64,000 nucleotides of DNA from Thinopyrum elongatum (taxonomy: Eukaryota; Streptophyta; Magnoliopsida; Poales; Poaceae). Within the stretch, counting starts at the first letter, position 1. Every line of letters starts with the position of its first letter. The stretch is from positions 545,803,368 through 545,867,367 of the forward strand of contig CM022303.1 of the NCBI GenBank assembly GCA_011799875.1. The letters are read 5' to 3'. The translations under genes were made by a program, and so were the position numbers. Below, piece after piece: positions 23,210 to 34,402 of the stretch. The notes beneath the pieces are model-generated. The model saw nothing but the letters and a program-made list of their open reading frames with translations, had not been told where the DNA came from and did no database searches.

Positions 23210-24065
23210 TATGAGGAGAATAAGGAGTGGCAAGACCCTAAGCTTGGGGATTCTCAGGCACCCGAAGGTAATATTCAAGGAATACCCAAGCAACTAAGCT
23301 TGGGGATGCCCCGGAAGGGATCCCCTCTTTCGTCTCCAACATTATCGGTAACCTTACTTGGAGCTATATTTTTATTCATCACATGATATGTGTTTTGCTT
23401 GGAGCATGATTTTATTTTGTTAGGATTTGATTGATGTCATTTAGAATAAGTTTGTGTATCTTATCTTTCAATAAAAATGTCAAGGATAGCCTTCACCATG
23501 CTTAGTTTGCAAGTATATGAGTTGCTGTTTCAAAACAGAAAGTTGCACGCTATTGCATAAATTCTCCAGAAAAGTTAGAATGTGATTAAATGTTGAAATT
23601 TTGACACAATGAGATATGATAAATTTTCTACAGTTTGGTAAATTTTCAGAATTGTTTGAGTTAAATAAGTATGTATCTTCCTTAATACTTTACAGAATGT
23701 TCTATTTAGACAGATGGCTGTTATGATTGCATTGTTTGCATATGTTTGCTTGTTTAATGATTCTATTTGAGGATAGGAGTATTAAATATGCAGAGGCATT
23801 TAGTATGCAATGTCAAATTATAATTTTAGTGATTTTTTACAGTAGAGAATGTTAAGGTTTTGCATTGATTTATACTAACATATCTCACGAGTTCTTGTTG
23901 AGTTTTGTGTGGATGAAGTTTTTAAGAATTAGGGAAACCGTGATATGAGAGGAATTAAGGAGACACAAGAGCTCAAGCTTGGGGATGCCCAAGGAATCCG
24001 TAGTTAATATTTCAAGAAGTCTCAATCATCTAAGCTTGGGGATGCCCCGGTTGGCATCCCACCTT
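23210..24065 (+). repeat. Tandem internal duplication with doubled hairpin pairs
   Basis: Two diverged copies of a ~735-bp unit. Each ends in AAGGAGT/ACAAG, AAGCTTGGGGAT, about 55 bases, then AAGCTTGGGGATGCCCCGG and a complementary GGCATCCC-like arm (23302-23325, one mismatch; 24038-24060). Each is preceded by ATCTCACGA...GAGTTTTGTGTG. The same two-copy layout is in the minus-strand element (2952-3768). The A-type element has a single copy at about 11020-11145. Confidence 0.7.
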
Positions 24066-24244
24066 TCTTCTTCAACAATGATCGGCCAGTTTTCGTTGAG
24101 CCTAAGTTTTTGCTTCTTCACATGATATGTGCTATCCTTGGAATGTCATTTTATTTTGTTTTGCTTGCTGTTTGAGTAAAATACTTAAGATTGGAAATTC
24201 TTAAATGAGAGAGTCTTCACATAGCTACTTGATTATTTGACTAC

Positions 24245-25294
24245 TGTCGGTGAACTAAAGTTTGGGCCCTTTGGTACCCCTTACTTGTGCACGGGCAGTC
24301 GCAGCCGCGCCTGCTGCGAGGCTTGGCAGGAGCAGTTGGAGGCAAGATACATGACAATGAAGACGGTGTCCAAGCCGGTAACTTGGGAGCAGAAGACAAG
24401 CTGGAGCCCCGGCAAGATCCTTGCCGGGGCGGCTCGCGAGCCCCCGGCAACGTCCTTGCCGGGGTGGCTCGCGAACCCCCGGGAAGATCCTTGCCGGGAC
24501 GACTTGCGAGGCACTGACAAGAACACCACCCTTGAGGTTGAAGAGCTCTGACACCATCGACAGCGTCAAGACCAAGACTCAGGGGCACATGCGTGGTGGC
24601 ATGCAGATCTTCGTGAAGACCAGAGAGTGGATTCCCCAGCAAGGTTCTTGCTGAGGGGCGACCGCGAGGCCCCGGCAAGGCTCACACACGACGAGGCTCC
24701 ACCACCTTGCCACCGTCCCAGCGCAGCAATAAGCCAGCCAACCTGGCGAGCACCTGTGTGGCAGCATGCAGATCTTCATGAAGATCCTGCCACTGCTCCA
24801 GCACAGCGGCTAGCTAGCTAGCTTGGCACTCGCATGCCTCGTCATCTTGGGCGCATGTCAGGACGGAATGAGGCGGCGATGGATGCGACGGGCTCTGTTT
24901 CTGTCCCCGATAAAGTTAGGGGGGCACGTAAGCAGCGCATTTAAGGCGTTTGTCCTAAGACACCAGAGATAAGCACGTGCACTGTAGCACTTTACACCTC
25001 CTGTGTGCCACTGTGGCAGCCCCTTGGACGTATAAAAGGAGGCCCAAGGCATACTGTAGAAGGATTCGGACTTTTTGAATTCTCTGGCCTAGCTTGCATG
25101 CATAGCAGCTAGCCGAAGCTCTAGAACACATAATATACACACAAAGCAGGACTAGGGTTTTACGCTTCTCAGCGGCCCGAACCTGGGTAAAAAATCCCTC
25201 GTGTTGATCTCTAGATCTGCTCTTTGGGCACCCCTCTTCCCTGCCAAACCGTAGAAGGGATCCACTGGATCCCATAGGTGTCATTTCCCCGACA
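24245..25294 (+). mobile_element. Solo LTR with TGTCGGTG/CCCCGACA ends
   Basis: A 1050-bp LTR begins TGTCGGTGAACTAAAG and ends TTTCCCCGACA. The perfect duplication actac lies at 24240-24244 and 25295-25299. Its 3' half (from about 24840) matches the LTRs of the tandem array at 32045-37733: TTTACACCTCCTGTGTGCC, TATA box at 25031-25037 (GTATAAAAGG), GGACTAGGGTTTTACGCTTC. It carries three palindromic CCCCGGCAAGATCCTTGCCGGGG-type units at about 24410-24500. The 5' start differs from the array LTRs, so it is a related subfamily. Confidence 0.93.
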
Positions 25295-25299
25295 ACTAC

Positions 25300-26703
25300 T
25301 CATTGATCTTCACTTATATCTTTTTGGAGTAGTTTGTCATTTACTCTCGTGCTTCACTTATATCCTATGAGTAAATTGTTGAATGAATTGAATATCATAA
25401 ATCTGAAATTATATATGTTTCATATGCTTATCCCTTGGGGAGTAATGACTTCACATATAAGAAGTATAGGTGGTAAAATTTATTGAAAGTTAGCAAACAC
25501 AGCATTGGTCACTTGAACAATTCATGAAAGAATACTGAAGGAAGAGAGATTCAACATATAAATATACTATCTTGGACATCTTCTATGATTGTGAGCACCA
25601 TTAATTATTTTCAAACTTGAGAAAATTAGTTGAAGTTGCACAAGGAAGACAACGTAATGAGTTATGTTTGGGTATATTTGTATAGAAGTTATATTGTTAT
25701 GGATCCTCCAACATGTGGTGCTTGCTTAGGATCTTTTGCTAGCCAAACAAATTCGTACTAAGTAGAGATACTACATGTGCATCCAAAAACCCTTAGACCC
25801 AGTTTCTTGCCATAAGTGTCCACCATATCTACCTATGGATTGAATAAGATCCTTCAAGTAAGTTGTCATCAGTGCAAAAAGAAATAAAAATTGCTCCTAA
25901 ATATGTATGATCTTTTATTGTAAGGGAAAATAAGCGTTGTACGAACTTGTGATGGTAAAGAAATAAAAGCGATGGACTGCATAATAAAGGTTGCTATCAC
26001 AAAGGGCAATATAATGTGACATTCCTTTGCATTAAGGGTTTGCACATCCAAAAATAAAAAGCACATGACAACTTCTCCTTCCCTCTGCGAAGGGCCTATC
26101 TTCTACTTTTATGTATTTACTTTTATGCAAGAGTCAATAGTATTCCTTCTCATTTCAACCTCAATTATTCTCTAGTTGGCAAGTATCATGTGGTGGGGAA
26201 AGATCCAAGCATATATGGCTATTCAAATATATTTGATCATGAATTATTACTGTTGACAATTATCTATATGATAAATAAGTTGGGAGGCGAAACATTAAGC
26301 CCCTATCTTTCTCTGTGTTCGATGGATACTATTTGTTCTAAAAATATTTTTTGAGTGTTAGCAATCATGGAAGACTATATGATAGTTTAGTATGTGGAAT
26401 TTGCTAAATCCAAGCTTTTACATAGACCCTTCCTGAAAATAAGATGAATTGCAATTGTTTGATGACTGAGAACATAGTTTGTTAGTTTTCAAGAAATTTA
26501 TGGTCTATACTTGAATAGCTTGTTACTTGATCATGAGAAGTTTTATGAGATGAGCTACTGTTTATGATATATAATGATGCTAGAAAAAGTGTTTGGACTA
26601 TCATTGATCAAACTTATACACTATGCTAGCATTCACACTTCATAAATTATTTCTTTTATCATTTACCTACTCGAGGACAAGCAGGAATTAAGCTTGGGGA
26701 TGC
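25300..26703 (+). other. 3' internal region and polypurine tract of the recombinant element
   Basis: AT-rich non-coding DNA collinear (reverse complement) with about 1127-2860. It ends CTCGAGGACAAGCAGG ... AAGCTTGGGGATGC just before the 3' LTR, the plus-strand primer site for this group. No supported ORF. Confidence 0.65.
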
Positions 26704-28339
26704 TGATACATCTCCAACATATCTATAATTTATGAAGTATTCATGCCATGTTTACAACAATTGTGTATGGTTTTCGTATGATTTGATTAGAACTAACCCG
26801 AACTAACGCTGTTTTCAGCAGAACTACCGTGGTGTCGTTTTTTGTGCAGAAATAAAAGTTCTCAGAATGGGCTAAAAATTTATGGTGTTTTTTTGTGGAC
26901 CAAAAGAGACCCCCGAAGCTTCGTGGGAGTACCAGAAGGACCACGAGGACACGACAAGCTTGCTAGGCGCGCCCTAACCCCAGGGAGGGGCAACCGAGCT
27001 TGTCACTGCCTCATGGACCCTTTTGACGTGAGACTGACGCCAAAAATTCTGATAAATACACAAACCCCCAGAAAGAACCCTAGATGAGAAGTTCCGCCGC
27101 CGAAAGCCTCTGTATCCATGAAAACTCAATCAGAACCCCGTTCCGGTATCCTGCCGGAGGGGGAAATCATCATCGGAGGCCATCTTCATCATCCCGGCGG
27201 TCTCCATCACGAGGAGGGAGTAGTATACCCTCGGGGATGAGGGTATGTACTAGTAGCTATGTGTTTGATCTCTCTCTCTCTCTCGTGTTCTTGATTTGGC
27301 ATGATCTTGATGTACCGCGAGCTTTGTTAATATATTTGGATCTTATGGTGTTCTTCCCTCTCTACCATCCTATGATGAATTGAATCTTTTCCTTTGAGGT
27401 TTTGTTATGTCAGATTGAATCTTTTGGATGTGAGAGCACTTGATGTATGTCTTGTGATGGGATATCCGTGGTGACAATGGCATGTCCTATTGATTCACTT
27501 GATGTATGTCTCGGTTATTAACTTGCGGACTCCCATAGTGGCATTGGGGTAATCTATGCATAAGGGTTGGTACACGTTTTCATATTCCTTTCTCCGATGG
27601 AAATCTTGGGGTACTCTTTGAAGTTCTTTGTGTTGGATTGAATATTATGAATCTGAAGTTGTTTGATGCATATCGTATAATCAACTCAAGGATACTTGTG
27701 GTGACATTGGAGTATCTAGGTGACATTAGAGTTGGTTGATGTGTATCATATGGTGTTATTTTAGTACGAACTCTAGGGCTGTTTGTGACACTTATAGGAA
27801 CAGCTTAATGGATTGATTGGAAAGAATAACTTTGAGGTGGTTTCGTACCCTACAAACAATCTCATCTTATGTTCTCCGCGATAGGAACTTTGGAGTGATT
27901 CTTTGTTGCACGTTGAGGGATTGTTATATGATCCAATTATGTTATCATTGTTGAGAGATTTTGCACTAGAGAAAGTATGAACCCTAGGCCTTGTTTTCAA
28001 GCATTGCAATACCATTTTTGCTCACTTTTGTTACTAGTTACCTTGCTGTTTTTATATTTTCAGATTACAAAAACCTATATCTACTATCCATATTACACTT
28101 GTATCACCATCTCTTGACCTAACTAGTGCGCCTATACAAGTTACCATTGTATTGGGTGTGTTGGGGACACAAGAGACTCTTTGTTATTTGGTTGCAGGGT
28201 TGTTTGAGAGAGACCATCTTCATCCTACGCCTCCCACAGATTGATAAACCATAGGAGGGAAATTTGCTACTATCCTACAAACCTCTGCCCTTGGAGGCCC
28301 AACACGAGTCTACAAGAACAAGTTGTGTAGTAGACATCA
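26704..28339 (+). repeat. 3' LTR (B-type) of the recombinant element
   Basis: 1636 bp, TGATACATCTCCAAC to GTAGTAGACATCA. It matches 15054-16484 and the reverse complement of 5521-6883. A CT microsatellite lies at about 27271-27284. It abuts, without any duplication, the middle of a protease reading frame of the next element at 28340. Confidence 0.85.
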
Positions 28340-28769
28340 TTGTCGTCCTCGGGCATATCAAGTATAACAAAGTCTGTCAAGATAGTAACAGTTGCAACTA
28401 CAACGGGCACATCCTCACAAACACCGATAGGTATGGCAGTTGATTTGTCAGCCATTTGCAAAGTAGCTGTGAGATTAAGCAAATCAAGTATTTTATATAA
28501 AGAGAAATGCATAACACTAACACCGGCTCCCAAATCACATAAAGCAATTTGACATAACTTCTTGTAATGGTGCATGGTATAGTTGATATTCCTGGATCCC
28601 CTAATTTTTTAGGTACTCCATCCTTAAAAGAATAATTAGCAAGCATGGTGGAGATTTCAGCTTCAGGTATTTTTCTTTTATTAGTGGCAATATCTTTCGT
28701 GTATTTAGCATAAGAGGCCATCTTTAAAATATCAGTCAAATGAGTACGCAAAAAGACTGGCCTAATCAT
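28340..28769 (-). pseudogene. Aspartic protease start of Gypsy Pol, truncated
   Basis: The minus-strand frame carries EMIRPVFLRTHLTDILKMAS then ANYSFKDGVPKKLGDPGIST. After a frameshift near 28545-28560 it reads ALCDLGAGVSVM, QMADKSTAIPIGVCEDVPVV and TDFVILDMPEDD. This is the retropepsin region of Athila/Tat-like Gypsy elements, with the catalytic DLGA present. The homology stops exactly at 28340, where LTR sequence begins. The fold would be incomplete and the protein inactive. Confidence 0.75.
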
Positions 28770-29615
28770 CTCAGCAAAGCGTTCAAATTCTTCCTCATCT
28801 TTATTCTTAGATTATTTAGGAGGAAAGGGCATGGGTTTCTGAACCCATGGTTTTCTTTCTTTACCATGTTTTCTAGCAACTAAGTCTCATTTATCATAAC
28901 ATTTATTTCTATGAGGTGGGTTATCAAGATCAACAGCAGGTTCTATTTAAACATAATTATCTGGTTCTTTATCCTTGTCTGGTTGAGCATCTACATGAAC
29001 ATCATCATTGTCATTATCATTATCACTAGGTGAATGTTCATTGCCAGATTGTGTTTCAGCATCAGAAATAGAAACATCATTACTATCCACAGAAGGTTTT
29101 TCTACCTCAGGTTCACTAGAAGTATGCAAAGTCCTATCATTTTTCTTTTTCTTTTTCTTTTTAGATGGACTAGGTGTAGGAACATTAATTCTTTGAGAGT
29201 CTTGTTCAATTCTTTTAGGGTGACCTTCAGGATAAAGTGGCTCCTGAGTCATTTTACCTCCTCTAGTCATTACTCTAACAGCATGATCATTCATATTATT
29301 ATTCATTTCATTGAGCAATTCACTTTGAGATTAAGCAACTTGTTCTAACTGAGTTTGGACCATAGAAGCATGTTTACCGATGCCTTTAACACCATTAGCA
29401 ATTCTAAACAACAAGTCACTCAAGCGATCTATCATGTAGGCATTTCGTTTCAATTGTTTCATAACATTTGCATTGAAATGATCTTGCTTAATAATATAGT
29501 TATCAAATTCATATAAGCATTTACTAGGAGAATTATTGTAAGGAATATCACCTTCATCAAACTTTATAAGAGAGTTTACCTCTACCACCTGTGGTGGTGT
29601 GTCGAGACCATGTAT
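28770..29615 (-). pseudogene. Gag C-terminal region with in-frame stops
   Basis: The same minus-strand frame as the gag at 29616-30866 continues with KFDEGDIPYNNSPSKCLYEF, LKRNAYMIDRLSDLLFRI, a Lys-rich run (PSPSKKKKKKKNDR) and an Asp/Asn-rich tail (SPSDNDNDNDDVHVDAQ). It is broken by stops at 29331-29333, 28947-28949, 28887-28889 and 28812-28814. Because no frameshift intervenes, the stops look like point mutations in one long Gag-Pol frame. No CCHC knuckle is visible. Confidence 0.7.
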
Positions 29616-30866
29616 TTATTTAATAGGTGGTAAATTCTTAACATCTTCAACTTTAATACCTTTTTCCTTCATACATTTCTTTGCTTCTTGCATATCTTCA
29701 GGACTGAGAAATAACATACCCCTCTTCTTCTGAGTGGGTTGAGGCGGTGGTTCAGGAAGTGTCCTATCATTATCATTCTTCAATATGTTATTCAATAATT
29801 CTTCAGCTTGATCAATAGTTCGTTCCCTGAAAACACAACCAACACAACTATCTAGGTAGTCCCTAGAAGCATCGGTTAGTCCATTATAAAAGATATCAAG
29901 AATTTCATTTTTCTTAAGAGGATGATCAGGCAAAGCATTAAGTAATTGAAGAAGCCTCCCCCAAGCTTGTGGGAGACTCTCTTCTTCAATTTGCACAAAG
30001 TTAAATATTTCCTGTAAGGCAGCTTGTTTTTTATGAGCAGGAAAATATTTTTCATAGAAGTAATATATCATATCCTGGGGACTACGCACACAACTAGGAG
30101 CAAGAGTAATAAACCATGTCTTAGCATCACCCTTTAGTGAGAAAGGAAATAACTTGAGGATAGAGTAATAGCAATTTTTTTCCTCATGAGCAAAAAGGGT
30201 GGCTATATCATTTAATTTAGTGAGATGTGCCACAACAGCTTCAGTTTCATAGCCATGGAAAGGATCAGATTCAACCAAAGTAGTTAACTCAGGATCGACA
30301 GAGAATTCATAATCCTTATCACTGACAAAGATAAGTGAAGTAGCAAACTTGGGATCACATTTCATTCTAGCATTTAAAGATTTTTCTTTCAACTTGCATA
30401 GTAATTTCTTAAGATCATATCTCTCATTACAAGCAAGAAAGTCCCTAACAACTTCTCCATCCATAACATATCCTTCAGGTATCTTAGGTAATTCATATCT
30501 AAGAGAGCTAGGTCTAATAGATGTATCATAATCTTTAGTTTCAATAATTTCATTAGTTTCAGCAATTTCATTGGTTTCGGCATTCTCAATTTTCTTAGCT
30601 CTAGCAAGTTGTTCATCAAGAAATTCACCTAGCGGCATAGTATTATCAAGCATAGTACTAGCATCATCATAAGCATCATTCATAGCAGAAGTAGCATCAT
30701 AAATTACTTGGGACATATCAGAATTAATAGTAGGTGGTGGTTTTGCAAGCTTACTCAAAACAGAAGGTGAATCAAGTGTAGAGCTAGATGGCAGTTCCTT
30801 ACCTCCCCTCATCTTAGAGGGAACGATCTTGGTTCTATCATCCTTAAGATTCTTCATAGTGATCAA
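29616..30866 (-). CDS. Gag protein of Gypsy-type retrotransposon
   Basis: A 416-residue intact frame. Residues 200-365 carry the retrotransposon Gag core: HLTKLNDIATLF, LFPFSLKGDAKTWFITL (about 239-255), YYFYEKYFPAHKKQAALQEI and EESLPQAWGRLLQLLNALP, then FYNGLTDASRDYL. The protein would form the particle shell that packages element RNA in the cytoplasm. The N-terminal 130 residues are acidic and less conserved. The ATG at 30866 lies about 40 bases after the primer-binding site. The frame ends at a TAA (29616-29618) beyond which homology continues, so the natural Gag was longer. Expression would depend on an LTR now split by insertions, so it is probably silent. Confidence 0.85.
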   Translation of the reverse strand: MITMKNLKDDRTKIVPSKMRGGKELPSSSTLDSPSVLSKLAKPPPTINSDMSQVIYDATSAMNDAYDDASTMLDNTMPLGEFLDEQLARAKKIENAETNEIAETNEIIETKDYDTSIRPSSLRYELPKIPEGYVMDGEVVRDFLACNERYDLKKLLCKLKEKSLNARMKCDPKFATSLIFVSDKDYEFSVDPELTTLVESDPFHGYETEAVVAHLTKLNDIATLFAHEEKNCYYSILKLFPFSLKGDAKTWFITLAPSCVRSPQDMIYYFYEKYFPAHKKQAALQEIFNFVQIEEESLPQAWGRLLQLLNALPDHPLKKNEILDIFYNGLTDASRDYLDSCVGCVFRERTIDQAEELLNNILKNDNDRTLPEPPPQPTQKKRGMLFLSPEDMQEAKKCMKEKGIKVEDVKNLPPIK

Positions 30867-30906
30867 TAGATATAAATTCCAAGTGACTCAACAAATATAG
30901 CTATAC

Positions 30907-30924
30907 TCCCCGGCAACGGTGCCA
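30907..30924 (-). other. Primer-binding site of the minus-strand Gypsy element
   Basis: On the minus strand TGGCACCGTTGCCGGGGA follows the LTR end (TTATCA at 30936) by eleven bases. It fixes the orientation and identifies the 30936-40465 LTR as the 5' LTR. Confidence 0.8.
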
Positions 30925-32044
30925 GAAAAAGGTCTTGATAACCCACAAGTATGGGAGGTCGCAACAGTTTTCGAGGGTAGAGTATTCAACCCAAATTTAT
31001 TGATTCGACACAAGGGGAGCCAAAGAATATTTGCAAGTATTAGCAATTAAGTTGTCAATTCAACCACACCTGGATAACTAAATATCTGCAGCAGAGTGAT
31101 CAGTAGCACAATAGTATGATAATTTAATAGCAGCGGTAAGAGTAGCAACAGTAACGGTAACAGTAGTAGCAGTAGTTTTGTAGCAATGGTGACAGTAGCA
31201 ACGGTAGTAAATTAGCAAAGACAATATGTGAAAAGCTCGTAGGCATTGGATCGGTGATTATGTTGGATGACATTCACCATGTAACAGTCATAACCTAGGG
31301 CGACACAAAACTAGCTCCAATTCATCAATGTAATGTAGACATGTATTCCGTAAATAGTCATATGTGCTTATGGAAAAGAACTTGCATGAGATCTTTTGTC
31401 CTACCCTCCCATGGTTGCGGGGTCCATAAGGAAACTAAGGGATATTAATTGAAAGATCATGGATGTCACCTAGAGGGGGGTGAATAGGCGCTTTAAAATA
31501 ATTACGGTTTAGGCTTGAACAAATGCGAAATAAACCTAGCGGTTAATTTGTCAACCACAAAACCTACAACAACTAGGCTCACCTATGTGCACCAACAACT
31601 TATGCTAAGCAAGATAAACAACTAAGTGATAGCAAGATATATGACATGAAACAATATGGCTATCACAAAGTAAAGTGCATAAGTAAAGGGCTCGGGTAAG
31701 AGATAACCGAGGCACACGGAGAGAATGATGTATCCCGAAGTTCACTCCCTTGCGGATGCTAATCTCCGTTTGGAGCGGTGTGGAGGCACAATTCTCCCCA
31801 AGAAGCCACTAGGGCCACCGTAATCTCCTCACGCCCTCGCACAATGCAAGATGCCGTGATTCCACTAAGGGACCCTTGAGGGCGGTCACCGAACCTGTAC
31901 AAATGGCAACCCTTGGGGGCGGTCACCGGTACCCGTCAACTTGCTCGGGGTGATCTCCACAACCTAATTGGAGACCCCGACGCTTGCCCGAAGCTTTACA
32001 CCACAATGATTGAGCTCCAAACACCACCAACCGTCTAGGGCGCC

Positions 32045-33048
32045 TGTCGGTGTCATGAGAACCAGGGTCTCATCAACCTTCTTAGCATGGGTCATACCCG
32101 TCTAGGACCGTTACCCGACAACCCCGGCAAAGAACCAACCTTGCCGGCAAGCAAGACATCCGGCAAACATCTTGACGAGAAGCACGAAGAAGGAACCAGG
32201 CCGAGCTATGAAGAAGAGCACGGCTTGGGATACAAGACGAAGTCAGCACTCGCTGGCAAGGCACGAGCCGGCAAGCCAAGGGCCCGGCAAGCTCCGTCCC
32301 GGCAAGGCTTGCCGGAGGATAGTTGGGCACAAGTGCAAGACTACCGAAAACAATGTTCAAGCCAATAGCCAGAAGACAGAAGACTAAAAGGCAAAGTTCC
32401 CGGCAAGATCCTTGCCGGAAATACTTGCGAAGCCCTGGCAAGATTCTTGCCGGGAACGCTTGCGAAGCCCCGGCAAGATTCTTGCCGGGAATGTTTGCGA
32501 AGCCCTGGCAAGACTCACGCCCGGCAAAGATTCCACCGCTTTCCCACCGCTCCAGTGCAGCGACCAGCCTGCCAGCCTGGCATCTCAGGCATCGTCATCC
32601 TGGATGCGTGTCAAGACGGGGTGAAGCGGCGACAGATGGGATGGCCCCTTTTTCCGTCCCCAAGATGCTAAGGGACACCTAAGCAGAGCATTAAATGCAT
32701 TTGTCCTAAACCGCCAGTGGTTAGGTATGATAACCCTGTAGCTACTTTACACCTCCTGTGTGCCACTGTGGCAGCCCCTTGGACGTATAAAAGGAGGCCC
32801 AAGGCATACCGGAGGAAAGGGGGGACTTTTTGGACCCTCCGGCCCAGCTTGCATGCATAGCAGCTAGCCGAAGCTCAAGAACACATAATATACACACAAA
32901 GCAGGACTAGGGTTTTACGCTTCTCAGCGGCCCGAACCTGGGTAAAAATCCCTCGTGTTGATCTCTAGATCTGCTCTTTGTGCACCCCTCTTCCCTGCCA
33001 AACCGTAGAAGGGATCCACTCGATCCCATAGGTGTCGTTTCCCCGACA
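32045..33048 (+). repeat. LTR 1 of the tandem array
   Basis: 1004 bp, TGTCGGTGTCATGAG to TTTCCCCGACA. TATA box TATAAAA at 32786-32792, followed by AGGAGGCCC. Three palindromic units of about 34 bp (CCCGGCAAGATTCTTGCCGGG type) lie at about 32399-32510. Confidence 0.9.
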
Positions 33049-34402
33049 TCTTTGGCGTGCCAGGTAGGGGGAAATGCGGTTGTGCAAACCTGATCTAGCG
33101 GTCAGCGCATCAGCTTCATCGTCCATGGTGACTCCGCTCTACCTACAAAAAGTTAAGTCCTAAAACTTTAATTGCTTTTGCTGTTTAGTCTTATCCTTGA
33201 TGGTATTTTTGTATGACCTGTGCGCGAGGGAGCGCTCTTGAAATACTCTGCGCTCCTGGTCACCTGGGTCCGCCCAGCAACATGGACGCAGCTGCGGTTG
33301 TTTCCTAAGCGCTAAGCCCCCGAAGAGGCGGCGTTCTCGATAGGCTGCTAGACAGGACCTGATCCTGAGCACCATTGACCAAAATGTGCGCATTCGGGGA
33401 GTATTCCAGCAAGCATAGGGATTCATCATACAAAAATGCAATCGTTCAAGGGAAAGACTAGTTAAGTTTTATTTTCGGATTTTTGCGCAAACCCGTATGC
33501 TGAGGAGCCTTCCCGGGGCTAGTTGCGCTCCTAGTCGCCTCGAGTCCGCTCGGCGATGTGACCAGCTGCACTAAAGCTGGAAAGGAAAACCCCTTCAGGA
33601 GGCGGCGTTCCCGGCAAGCTGCTAAGGATCCGTTCCTCAAGGCGCTGCTGACTGGATCGTGCGCACCAGGAGGCATTCCGGCAAGCAAGGGAATATTCGG
33701 CAGAAGTCGAAATTATGACAAATTAGTCATACAGCCAGAAGCTAATTAACTTGTTGTGTTAAAACGTTGTCATGGCATCACATGCCCGAATCAGTGTTGT
33801 AGGTATACAGGTGGGCGATTACCTCGCAGCCTCCCCGGCAACGTCCTTGCCGGAGGCCGGCGTCGAGAACGTCAAGGTTCTCCGCTGAAGTCATAAGCCT
33901 CCTCGACAACGTCCTTGCCGGAAGCCGGCGTCGAGAACGTCAAAGTTCCCCGCTGAAATCACAAACTTTACCGGAAATATTCATCGAAGGAGGAACAACA
34001 AACCTTGTCGTCAAGCCATGCTCTCGGACAAGGGGGCTTTCAACCTTGTCGTCGAGCCATGCGCTCCGACAAGGGGGCTTTCAACCTTTTCGTCGAGCCA
34101 TGCGCTCCAACAAGGGGGCTTTCAACCTTGTTGTTGAGCCATGCACTCCGGCAAGGAGCCTTTTCGCTCTTGTCATCGAGCCAAGTGCTCTGACGAGGGC
34201 AGAAGCATAGCGAGAATCTTGTCGTTGAGCCATGTGCTCCAACAAGGGGATTTTTTTTGCTCTTGTCGTTGAGCCAAGTGCTCTGACGAGGGTAGAAGCA
34301 TATAAAATCTTAGGCATGGCAGTCATGACCCATGCCAAATTTGGCCCCACCTCCAGCATCGAGGTCTTTGAGTTCTTTGCTGAAGGCGGGCCCGGGGGCT
34401 CC
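33049..34402 (+). other. Internal region 1 of the tandem array, non-coding
   Basis: Starts with a primer-site-like TGGCGTGCCAGGTAGGGG (33053-33070). The middle has paired GC-rich blocks and a two-fold repeat around 33830-33950 (AACGTCCTTGCCGGA, GGCGTCGAGAACGTCAA), then the 41-bp tandem repeats at 34001-34305. It ends GGCGGGCCCGGGGGCTCC, the likely polypurine-like tract. Short ORFs are present in both internal copies but show no recognisable domain. Confidence 0.75.
34001..34305 (+). repeat. 41-bp tandem repeats, internal copy 1
   Basis: Four units starting AACCTTGTCGTCGAGCCATG at 34001, 34042, 34083 and 34124 with exact 41-bp spacing. Degenerate units follow (TTGTCATCGAGCCAAG, TTGTCGTTGAGCCATG) to about 34305. 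The unit includes a GACAAGGGGGCTTTC half. Confidence 0.9.

Larger units (their letters stand above)
20062..28339 (+). mobile_element. Recombinant Gypsy-type element: A-type 5' LTR, B-type 3' LTR
   Basis: The 5' LTR (20062-21622) starts TGATGCGTCTCC and ends CAAGTAGCA, like the A-type. The 3' LTR (26704-28339) starts TGATACATCTCC, continues TTTATGAAGTATTCATGCC and ends GTAGTAGACATCA, like the B-type. The internal region (interrupted by a solo LTR at 24245-25294) is B-like from about 21917 onward, with the acidic ORF and the doubled hairpin pairs. The flanks ctcag and ttgtc do not match, so there is no target-site duplication. LTRs of one insertion derive from one template, so this is best explained by DNA recombination between two integrated elements. 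No pol is present. Confidence 0.8.
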
